Source: Actinomycetota bacterium
GTDB taxonomy: Bacteria; Actinomycetota; Acidimicrobiia; Acidimicrobiales; AC-14
DNA: 64,000 nucleotides
Assembly: GCA_040754375.1 (NCBI GenBank)
Contig: JBFMCT010000001.1
Span: forward strand, 96,145-160,144
Reading direction: 5' to 3'
Notes under the pieces: generated by a model
Databases searched by the model: none
Told to the model about the DNA's origin: nothing
The model's input: the letters and a program-made list of their open reading frames with translations, nothing else
Shown: piece by piece, positions 49,847-56,747 of the stretch
Numbering within the stretch: the first letter of the stretch is position 1
Layout: each line of letters opens with the position of its first letter
Made by a program: the position numbers and the translations under genes

Positions 49847-51100
49847 ATGTCCGAGCTCCGGGCCCCTCCCGGCACCAAAGACGTGCTCCCGCCTGAGTCG
49901 GCCCGCTGGGCACAGCTCGTGGGGTGCTTCGCCCACCGGGCCGGGCTGGCGGGTTACGGCCTGGTGGTCAGCCCCATGTTCGAGGACGTGACCGTGTTCT
50001 CCCGGGTGGGGGAAGAGACCGACGTCGTGCGCAAGGAGATGTACGACTTCCTCGACAAGGGCGGGCGCCGGCTGGCCCTGCGGCCCGAGGGCACGGCCTC
50101 GGTGGTACGGGCCTTCGTCCAGCACCGCCCGCTGGTGCCCTTCAAGGCGTGGTACGCCGCCCCCAGCTTCCGCTACGAGCGGCCCCAGGCGGGGCGCTAC
50201 CGCCAGCACCACCAACTGGGCGTCGAGGCCCTGGGGTCGGACGACCCCGAGCTCGACGTGGAGGTGGTGGCCACGGCCTACGCGGTGTGCACGGCCGACG
50301 TGGGCCTGGCCGGCGTCAGTCTGCTCCTCACCTCGCTGGGCGACGCCCAGTGCCGCCCCGCGTACCTCGAAGCCCTGGCCCTGTTCCTCAAGGACGGGAC
50401 CGACCTGCTGTGTACCGAGCACCGTGAGCGGGCGCTCGTGAACCCGCTGCGGGTGCTCGACTGCAAGCGGCCCGAGTGCGTGGCCGCCACCGCCGGCGCC
50501 CCTCGCCTGCTCGACAACCTGTGCCCGGCGTGCGCCGACCACTTCGGGCAGGTGAGGGCCGGGCTGGAGGCGCTGGGCGTGCCCTACACGCTGGCGCCCA
50601 GGCTGGTGCGGGGCCTCGACTACTACACCCGTACGACCTTCGAGCTCCAGGCCACGGCCCTCGGTTCGGCCCAGGACGCGGTGGGGGGCGGAGGCCGCTA
50701 CGACGGCCTGGTGGAAGCCATGGGCGGCCCGCCCACCGCCGGGATCGGCTTCGGCCTGGGCATCGAACGGCTGCTCCTGGCAGCCGACGCCGAGGGCTCC
50801 TTCGCGGGCCCCGACGCCACGGTGGACGTGTGGGTCGTCGACACCGCCGGCGGCTCCGACGCCACCGTGCTGGCCCGGGACCTGCGGGAGGCGGGGATCG
50901 CCACCGACCGCTCCTTCGGCGGCCGCTCGATGAAGGCCCAGCTCAAGTCGGCCGACCGCTCCGGGGCCCGCCTGGCCCTGATCGTCGGCCAGCGCGAAGT
51001 GGCAGGGGGCACGGTCGGGGTGAAGGACCTGGCCGAGGGCACCCAGGACACCGTGGACCGCCACCAGGTCGTGGCCGCCGTCCGCGAGCGCCTGGCATGA
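49847..51100 (+). CDS. hisS: Histidyl-tRNA synthetase
   Basis: A 417-residue class II synthetase. Motifs in order are ELRAPPGTKDVLPPE, motif 1 and 2 region LALRPEGTASVVRAFV and YAAPSFRYERPQAGRYRQHHQLGVE, the histidine A loop LVRGLDYYTRTTFE, motif 3 GIGFGLGIERLLL and a C-terminal anticodon-binding domain (about 325-417). It is normal in length and sits 31 bp before aspS, the usual bacterial pair. Confidence 0.97.
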   Translation: MSELRAPPGTKDVLPPESARWAQLVGCFAHRAGLAGYGLVVSPMFEDVTVFSRVGEETDVVRKEMYDFLDKGGRRLALRPEGTASVVRAFVQHRPLVPFKAWYAAPSFRYERPQAGRYRQHHQLGVEALGSDDPELDVEVVATAYAVCTADVGLAGVSLLLTSLGDAQCRPAYLEALALFLKDGTDLLCTEHRERALVNPLRVLDCKRPECVAATAGAPRLLDNLCPACADHFGQVRAGLEALGVPYTLAPRLVRGLDYYTRTTFELQATALGSAQDAVGGGGRYDGLVEAMGGPPTAGIGFGLGIERLLLAADAEGSFAGPDATVDVWVVDTAGGSDATVLARDLREAGIATDRSFGGRSMKAQLKSADRSGARLALIVGQREVAGGTVGVKDLAEGTQDTVDRHQVVAAVRERLA

Positions 51101-51131
51101 ACCGAGAACTGACCGAGAGGGTACGACCACG

Positions 51132-52859
51132 ATGAGCCTGCGGACCGACTACTGCGGGGCCCTGGGGCCCGAGGACGCGGGTCGCACCGTCTCGGTGTGC
51201 GGGTGGGTCGACCACCACCGCGAGCACGGCGAGCACCTGGTGTTCGTGGACGTTCGCGACCACACGGGCACCGTCCAGTGCGTGATCGACGGGCGCCACG
51301 ACCTGCGCTCGGAGTGGGTGGTGCGGGTGACGGGCACGTGCCGGCTGCGGCCCGAGGGTACGACCAACCCCAACCTGCCCACCGGAGAGGTGGAGATCGG
51401 CGACTGCACGGTCGAGGTCCTCAACGAGGCCGAGCCCCCGCCGTTCGCGGTGTCCGACCGGGCGCACGCCGACGAGATGGTCCGCCTACGCCACCGCTAC
51501 CTCGACCTGCGCCGTCCTTCGATGCAGCGCAACCTGCGGCTGCGGGCCCAGGTGGTGGCGGCCGTGCGCTCGGCCATGGACGCCCAGGGCTTCGTGGAGG
51601 TCGAGACACCCCTGCTCATCGCGTCCACCCCTGAGGGGGCCCGCGACTTCGTGGTGCCCTCGCGGCTGGCCCAAGGTTCGTTCTACGCCCTGCCCCAGAG
51701 CCCCCAGTTGTTCAAGCAGTTGCTGATGGTGGGTGGGACCGACCGCTACTACCAGCTGGCCCGGTGCCTGCGCGACGAGGACCTGCGGGCCGACCGCCAG
51801 TTCGAGTTCACCCAGCTCGACGCCGAGGCGTCGTTCGTGGACACCGAGGACGTGATCGCCTTCATCACCGAGGCAGTCATGGCCGCCACCAAGGTGGCCC
51901 GTCCCGAGGCCGAGGTGGCCGAGGTCCCCCGCCTCACGTGGCACGAGGCCCAGGAGCGGTTCGGCACTGACAAGCCCGACCTGCGCTTCGGCATGGAGCT
52001 GGTCGACCTCACCCCTGTCTTCGCCTCCACCGGCTTTCGGGCCTTCGAGCCCCCGGCCGCGGTCAAGGCCCTGGTGGTGCCTGGCCAGGGAGACCTCAAC
52101 CGGGCTGCCCTCGACCGGCTCACGGCCCGCGCCCGGGCCGCAGGGGCGGCCGGGCTGGTGTGGGGGCGGGTCGTCGACGGCGGCTTCGATTCGCCGGTGG
52201 CCAAGTTCCTCACGGCCGAGGAGATCATCGCTGCGGTGGCGACCGCGGGGGCGGTGCCCGGCGACCTGTTGCTGGCGGTGGCCGGGGAGCGGCGGGTGGC
52301 CAATGCCGCCCTAGGGGCGCTGCGCCTGGAGCTGGGGCGGCCGCCCGTCAACGAAGGGGGCCTGCGCTTGGTGTGGGTCACCGACTTCCCCCTGTTCGAG
52401 GGCCTCGATGGCGAAGGCCGGCCCATACCGGCCCACCACCCGTTCACGATGCCCCACCCCGACGACCTCGACCTGCTGGGCACCGACCCCCTGGCCGTGC
52501 GCTCGTTGGCCTACGACCTCGTGCTCAACGGGTGGGAGCTGGGTTCGGGCAGCATCCGTATCCACCGGCCCGACGTGCAGCAGCAGGTCTTCTCGCTGCT
52601 GGGGATCGGCCCCGAGCAGGCCGAGGCCCGCTTCGGGTTCCTGCTCGACGCCTTCCGCCACGGCGCCCCGCCCCACGGCGGTTTCGCCTTCGGCATCGAC
52701 CGCCTGGTTGCCCTCTTGGCCGGCGAGGAGAACATACGCGAGGTCATCGCCTTCCCCAAGACCCAGTCGGGCGCCGACCCCCTGACCGGGGCCCCCAGCC
52801 CCCTGGCGCCCCGTCAGCTCGCCGAGCTGGGCCTCGTCGTGGTCCCCAAGGCGCAATGA
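51132..52859 (+). CDS. aspS: Aspartyl-tRNA synthetase
   Basis: A 575-residue class IIb synthetase. The N-terminal OB fold (LRTDYCGALGPEDAGRTVSVCGWVDHHREHG), flipping loop SPQLFKQLLMVGG, motif 2 RCLRDEDLRADRQFEFTQLD, the bacterial GAD insertion (about 285-415) and motif 3 GIDRLVALLAGEENIREVIAFPK are present. Discriminating and non-discriminating forms cannot be separated by eye; no gatCAB gene lies in the window. Its stop overlaps a short frame by ATGA. Confidence 0.97.
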   Translation: MSLRTDYCGALGPEDAGRTVSVCGWVDHHREHGEHLVFVDVRDHTGTVQCVIDGRHDLRSEWVVRVTGTCRLRPEGTTNPNLPTGEVEIGDCTVEVLNEAEPPPFAVSDRAHADEMVRLRHRYLDLRRPSMQRNLRLRAQVVAAVRSAMDAQGFVEVETPLLIASTPEGARDFVVPSRLAQGSFYALPQSPQLFKQLLMVGGTDRYYQLARCLRDEDLRADRQFEFTQLDAEASFVDTEDVIAFITEAVMAATKVARPEAEVAEVPRLTWHEAQERFGTDKPDLRFGMELVDLTPVFASTGFRAFEPPAAVKALVVPGQGDLNRAALDRLTARARAAGAAGLVWGRVVDGGFDSPVAKFLTAEEIIAAVATAGAVPGDLLLAVAGERRVANAALGALRLELGRPPVNEGGLRLVWVTDFPLFEGLDGEGRPIPAHHPFTMPHPDDLDLLGTDPLAVRSLAYDLVLNGWELGSGSIRIHRPDVQQQVFSLLGIGPEQAEARFGFLLDAFRHGAPPHGGFAFGIDRLVALLAGEENIREVIAFPKTQSGADPLTGAPSPLAPRQLAELGLVVVPKAQ

Positions 52860-53074
52860 GCACCCGCCCCGAGACGTTCGCCGAGCGGTTGCGTGTGAAC
52901 CCGCTGCGACGAGGTCGCCCTGCTCGCCCGTGCCGGACTGCTGGCCCGGGCCATCGAGGCCGAACCACGCCTCCCTACCTCGGGGCCCTGGCCGAGCACC
53001 TGACGGCGGGCGCCTGGCCGAACAGGGCGTTCGAGGCGACATGTAAGCCGTACGTCGGGGGCGCGGCCTCCTAG
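52856..53074 (+). pseudogene. Short frame behind aspS, probably a frameshifted remnant
   Basis: The 72-residue frame starts with ATG inside the aspS stop (ATGA), which looks like a genuine operon junction. After about 20 residues (MSTRPETFAERLRVNPLRR) the frame turns Arg/Pro-rich, while a shifted frame reads DEVALLARAGLLARAIEAEP, a well-formed amphipathic helix with native codon use. Near the end the first frame again looks coding (LGALAEHLTAGAWPNRAFEA). This pattern suggests a decayed or frameshifted gene rather than an intact one. The helix resembles N-termini of acyl-CoA synthetases, a weak hint only. Confidence 0.4.
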
Positions 53075-53084
53075 GCCCAGGCAG

Positions 53085-53960
53085 CTAGGCCCGGGCCGCC
53101 TGGCGGACGAGGTCGGCCAGGCGCTGGTGGCCGGCGGCGTTGGGGTGGAACGAGCCGTCGATGCCCGACAGGGTGAGGCCGGCCATCCACGGCTCGGCCG
53201 TGCACGCCTCGTGGCCCGCGAAGGCGGCCAGGCTGTCGACGTAGAGCGCGCCGGCGGCCTCGGCCGCCGAGCGCACGACGGCCGCCAGGTCGACGGCCTT
53301 GGCCCGCAGCCAGCGGGCCTCAGGGGCGGTGACGCCCGCGCAGGTCTGGTAGCCCGCGAGGTCGGGGTCGGCCACCAGGTGGGGGTAGCCCACTACGACC
53401 AACCGGGCGGCGGGGGCGCGCGCCCGCAACTCGTCGAGCACCGTGGCCAGCCTGGGGCCCAGGGCAGCCAGGGCGGCCGTCACCTCGGGTTCGAGGCGGT
53501 CGCAGGGCAGTTGGCCGATCACGCACTCGGTCATCGTGGGCGCGAAGCCGATGTCGTTACCGCCGATGGAGATGGTCACCAGGTCGACCGGGCCAGCCAA
53601 GGCGGTGACCTGGGGGCCGACACCGGGGTACTGGTCGCGCTCGACCACGTCGGCCGTGGTGGCCCCGTTGCAGGTGGCGACGACCAGGTCCCAGCCCTCG
53701 GCCGCGGCGGCCAGCGCCGGGTAGGCGCCCGGCGCCCGCCCGCACGGGGCCGTACCCCCCGACAGCCCTCCGCCCGCCGAGTAGGAGTCGCCCAAGGCCA
53801 CATGGCGCACCTCCGGGCCTGGTCGCACATCCTCGGCCGTGGTCGTGGGGCCCGCACCGGGGCCGGCGGTAGGCGCCGAGCACGCGGCCAGGGCGGTCAG
53901 AGCCGCACCCGCCAGCCACCGGGCGGCCGGGTGCGGGCGGCGTCGGCCCGGACCGGTCAG
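53085..53960 (-). CDS. SGNH/GDSL-family esterase lipoprotein
   Basis: A 291-residue exported hydrolase. Block I is LGDSYSAGGG (nucleophile Ser59), block III SIGGNDIGF and block V SFHPNAAGH (catalytic His), and several cysteines suggest disulphides as in secreted actinobacterial lipases. The N-terminus starting at CTG 53960 reads TGPGRRRPHPAARWLAGAAL followed by TALAAC, a well-formed lipoprotein signal with Cys27; no ATG, GTG or TTG precedes it in a sensible position. The CTG forms a CTGA overlap with the stop of the upstream lipoprotein gene. Substrates may be lipids or acetylated carbohydrates. Confidence 0.85.
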   Translation of the reverse strand: MTGPGRRRPHPAARWLAGAALTALAACSAPTAGPGAGPTTTAEDVRPGPEVRHVALGDSYSAGGGLSGGTAPCGRAPGAYPALAAAAEGWDLVVATCNGATTADVVERDQYPGVGPQVTALAGPVDLVTISIGGNDIGFAPTMTECVIGQLPCDRLEPEVTAALAALGPRLATVLDELRARAPAARLVVVGYPHLVADPDLAGYQTCAGVTAPEARWLRAKAVDLAAVVRSAAEAAGALYVDSLAAFAGHEACTAEPWMAGLTLSGIDGSFHPNAAGHQRLADLVRQAARA

Positions 53961-54748
53961 GGGAACCCGATGGTCAGCACGACGCCGGCCAGGTGGGCTG
54001 TCCCGGCGTTGCGGAACGTGACGGTGGCCGGGGCGGGTGGGGACAGGTTGCCGGTCAGGCTCGTACCCGTACCCCCTTCGGCCCGGCTGATCTCCCGGCT
54101 GCCCGAGGTCAGCACCAGCTCGCCCTGGCCAGTTGCCGGCCACGTGCCTGTGGCCCGGTAGGTGCCGTCGCCCGGGGGCCCGAGGGCGAACGAGACGACT
54201 TCGCCGGGGGCCACGGGCGGCAGGCGGAAGCGGACCTCGCGCGACGCAGCCGTGAAGGTCGCCCTGATCGTCCCGACCACGGTCGAGCGCCCCCCCTCAC
54301 CCGGCCCTTGGACGCCTACCTGGACGACCTGCAGGCCCCGGTAGTCGGGCTGGTGGCGCACGTTCACCGTCTGGCCGTTCTCGGGCGGGGTGCAGCCGGG
54401 GGCGCCCACGTAGCGTTCGAGCTCGACTGCCGGGCAGACGTGGACGACCCGGTTAGGCGACGCCATCCCATCGAGCACCACCGCGACCTGGGCCGACGGC
54501 GAGGCCACGAACACCCGGAACCCGTTGTCGGACTCCTCGGAGTTGACCAACCGCAGCCCGCTCACCACCAGGGTGACCTCGCCCGCCTCGGGCCCCGGCC
54601 CGGTCGTAAGGGTCGGTGCGCCGATCGTGGGGGGCGACTGGACCGCCGTGCCGGCCCGGCTCTCACCGGCCCGGTCACCGGTGCCCGAGGCACAGGCCCC
54701 GCCCACCAGCGAGGCCACCACCGCCGCGGCCAACCACCGGCGTCCCAC
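53957..54748 (-). CDS. Putative lipoprotein of unknown function
   Basis: A 263-residue protein with signal peptide and lipobox LVGGAC (Cys19), a Thr/Pro-rich linker and two beta-rich parts (about 55-165 and 165-263). Two cysteines (VHVCPAVELERYVGAPGC) may form a loop. The end (VTFRNAGTAHLAGVVLTIGFP) resembles an immunoglobulin-like strand pattern. The family is not recognised. It is co-transcribed with the GDSL esterase. The GTG start is 6 bases from TACTGT, a leaderless promoter that overlaps the one of rarA. Confidence 0.7.
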   Translation of the reverse strand: MGRRWLAAAVVASLVGGACASGTGDRAGESRAGTAVQSPPTIGAPTLTTGPGPEAGEVTLVVSGLRLVNSEESDNGFRVFVASPSAQVAVVLDGMASPNRVVHVCPAVELERYVGAPGCTPPENGQTVNVRHQPDYRGLQVVQVGVQGPGEGGRSTVVGTIRATFTAASREVRFRLPPVAPGEVVSFALGPPGDGTYRATGTWPATGQGELVLTSGSREISRAEGGTGTSLTGNLSPPAPATVTFRNAGTAHLAGVVLTIGFP

Positions 54749-54754
54749 GGCAAG

Positions 54755-54764
54755 ACAGTACCGT
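54755..54764. promoter_or_regulatory. Two overlapping divergent -10 elements in a 23-bp gap
   Basis: On the plus strand TACCGT (54759-54764) ends 7 bases before the rarA ATG; on the minus strand TACTGT (54760-54755) ends 6 bases before the lipoprotein GTG. They share the TA at 54759-54760. Both genes would be leaderless and RNA polymerase could occupy only one promoter at a time. Confidence 0.5.
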
Positions 54765-54771
54765 CGGGGAG

Positions 54772-56076
54772 ATGTCGTCGGCCGGCGCCCGCGGGGACCT
54801 ATTCGGCGCCGCCCTCGAGGACCGCCTCGCCCGCCAAGCCCCCCTGGCTGCCCGGCTGCGGCCCCGCACCCTCGACGAGGTCGTCGGCCAGGCCCACCTC
54901 ATAGGCCCGGGCAAGCCCCTGCGCAGCCTGATCGAGGCCGATCGCCTCTCGTCGGTCGTGCTGTGGGGGCCGCCGGGAACGGGCAAGACCACGATCGCCC
55001 GCCTGGTGGCCGGGGCCACGGCCAAGGCCTTCGAGACCCTGTCGGCCGTGAGCGCAGGGGTCAAGGACGTGCGCGAGGTCGCCCAGCGGGCCCGCGACCG
55101 CCTCGGCCAGCACGGCGTGGGCACCATCTTGTTCCTCGACGAGGTCCACCGCTTCAGCCGGTCTCAGCAGGACGCCTTGCTCCCCCTGGTGGAGGACGGG
55201 CTGGTCGTGCTCATCGGGGCCACCACCGAGAACCCCTACTTCGAGGTGAACTCGCCGTTGTTGTCGCGCTCGCTCCTGTTCCGCCTCGAGCCGCTCGGGC
55301 CCGAGGAGGTCGGGTTGGTCCTGGCCCGGGGCCTGGCCGCCCTGGGGGCCGAGGCCGAACCGGAGGCCCTGGCCCACCTCGTAAACCGGGCCGACGGGGA
55401 CGCCCGCAGCGCCCTCAACGCCATGGAGGTGGCGGGTGCCCTGGCCGCCGGGCGGTCATCGGACCGCATCACCCTGGCCGACGCCGAGGCCGCCCTCGAC
55501 GCCCGCGCCCTGCGCTACGAGCGGGACGAGCACTACGACACGATCTCGGCGTTCATCAAGTCGGTGAGGGGTTCGGACCCCGACGCCGGGCTGTACTGGC
55601 TGGCCCGCATGCTGGCCGCGGGCGAGGACGCCCGGTTCATCGCCCGCCGCCTGGTGGTGCTGGCCTCCGAAGACGTGGGCATGGCCGACCCCATGGCCCT
55701 GGTGGTGGCCGACGCGGCGGCCCGGGCGGTGGAGCTCGTGGGGCTGCCCGAGGCCCAGCTCAACCTGGCCCAGGCCGTCGTGCACCTGGCCACCGCCCCC
55801 AAGTCCAACCGGGCCTACCAGGGCCTGCGCCGGGCCCAGGCCGACGTGGCCGAGCGGCCCGCGGGCGCCGTTCCCGCCCACCTGCGGGACTCGTCCTACC
55901 GGGGGGCGGCTGCCCTGGGCCACGGCCAGGGCTACGACTATCCTCACGAGGACCCCCGGGGGTGGGTGCCCCAGAAGTACCGTCCCCCCGAGGTCGACGG
56001 GAGGGTCTACTACGAGCCCTCGGACCACGGGTTCGAGCGGGAGGTAGCGCAGCGCATGCGGGACCGGGAGAGCTGA
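54772..56076 (+). CDS. rarA: Replication-associated recombination ATPase RarA (MgsA)
   Basis: A 434-residue AAA+ ATPase of the RarA/WRNIP1 family, active at stalled forks. RLRPRTLDEVVGQAHL, Walker A LWGPPGTGKTTIA (Lys72), Walker B TILFLDEVHRFSRSQQDALLP, sensor IGATTENPYFEVN and the C-terminal tetramerisation region (HYDTISAFIKSVRGSDPDAGLYWLARML, NRAYQGLRRA) are complete. Its position between aspS and alaS is as in mycobacteria (Rv2559c). Confidence 0.94.
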   Translation: MSSAGARGDLFGAALEDRLARQAPLAARLRPRTLDEVVGQAHLIGPGKPLRSLIEADRLSSVVLWGPPGTGKTTIARLVAGATAKAFETLSAVSAGVKDVREVAQRARDRLGQHGVGTILFLDEVHRFSRSQQDALLPLVEDGLVVLIGATTENPYFEVNSPLLSRSLLFRLEPLGPEEVGLVLARGLAALGAEAEPEALAHLVNRADGDARSALNAMEVAGALAAGRSSDRITLADAEAALDARALRYERDEHYDTISAFIKSVRGSDPDAGLYWLARMLAAGEDARFIARRLVVLASEDVGMADPMALVVADAAARAVELVGLPEAQLNLAQAVVHLATAPKSNRAYQGLRRAQADVAERPAGAVPAHLRDSSYRGAAALGHGQGYDYPHEDPRGWVPQKYRPPEVDGRVYYEPSDHGFEREVAQRMRDRES

Positions 56077-56101
56077 TGGGACCGATCGGACGCGGCCGCT
56101 C

Positions 56102-56470
56102 GTGAGCGCCGGTGACGTAGCCGCCATCGTGGTGGCGGTGTCGGTGGGCATCGCCGTCGTCGGGCTGCTGTTCACGATGGGGGCCGCCATCCGGGCTATC
56201 GGCACCTTCCGGCGGGCGGTGGAGGACATAACCAGCCACACCCTGCCGCTGATCGCCGATGTGCACGTCGGGGTCCGCCAGGCCAACGCCGACCTGATGA
56301 AGGTCGACACCATCCTCGACAACGCCGAGACCATCCAGACGACGATCGACGCCGCCTCCCGCCTCACCTACACGGCGGTCGCCAACCCGGTGGTCAAGGC
56401 CATGGCCGCAGGCACGGGCGTGGCCCGGGCCTACCGAAGCCTGTGGCGGCGCAAGAAGAAGGCGGCCTGA
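56102..56470 (+). CDS. DUF948-like small membrane protein
   Basis: A 122-residue protein with one N-terminal helix (about 5-27) and a long amphipathic region (DITSHTLPLIADVHVGVRQANADLMKVDTIL) typical of DUF948 proteins, ending in RRKKKAA. Such genes commonly precede alaS in actinobacteria; the function is unknown. The next gene starts on the last base of its stop (TGATG). Confidence 0.75.
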   Translation: MSAGDVAAIVVAVSVGIAVVGLLFTMGAAIRAIGTFRRAVEDITSHTLPLIADVHVGVRQANADLMKVDTILDNAETIQTTIDAASRLTYTAVANPVVKAMAAGTGVARAYRSLWRRKKKAA

Positions 56471-56712
56471 TGTTCAAGCGGCTCTTCTGGCTGACGGTGG
56501 GCACGGCCGTCGGCTTCGGGGGCTCGGTCTGGGCCCAGCGCCGGCTGAGGCGAACCGTGGAGCGGTATTACCCAGAGCGGGTGGCCCAGCAGGTGTCGGC
56601 CGGCGTGCGTTCGCTGGGCGACGACGTCAAGGCCGCCAGCCGGGAGGCTCGGGCGGCCATGCGAGAGCGCGAGGAGGCGCTGCGCGAGCAGTTCCGCCCT
56701 CCCGCCCGGTAG
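56470..56712 (+). CDS. Small membrane-anchored protein before alaS
   Basis: An 80-residue protein with one N-terminal helix (about 5-21, FWLTVGTAVGFGGSVWAQRR) and a charged helical tail (SREARAAMREREEALREQF). It is the usual companion of the DUF948-like protein upstream of alaS. The start codon shares one base with the previous stop. The function is unknown. Confidence 0.7.
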   Translation: MFKRLFWLTVGTAVGFGGSVWAQRRLRRTVERYYPERVAQQVSAGVRSLGDDVKAASREARAAMREREEALREQFRPPAR

Positions 56713-56731
56713 CCGCCCCCGCCCCTGCGCC

Positions 56732-56737
56732 TATCCT
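56732..56737 (+). promoter_or_regulatory. -10-like element before alaS
   Basis: TATCCT lies 10 bases before the alaS ATG. It could start a very short-leader transcript, in addition to read-through from the two small membrane genes. Confidence 0.3.
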
Positions 56738-56747
56738 GGCCCCAGCC

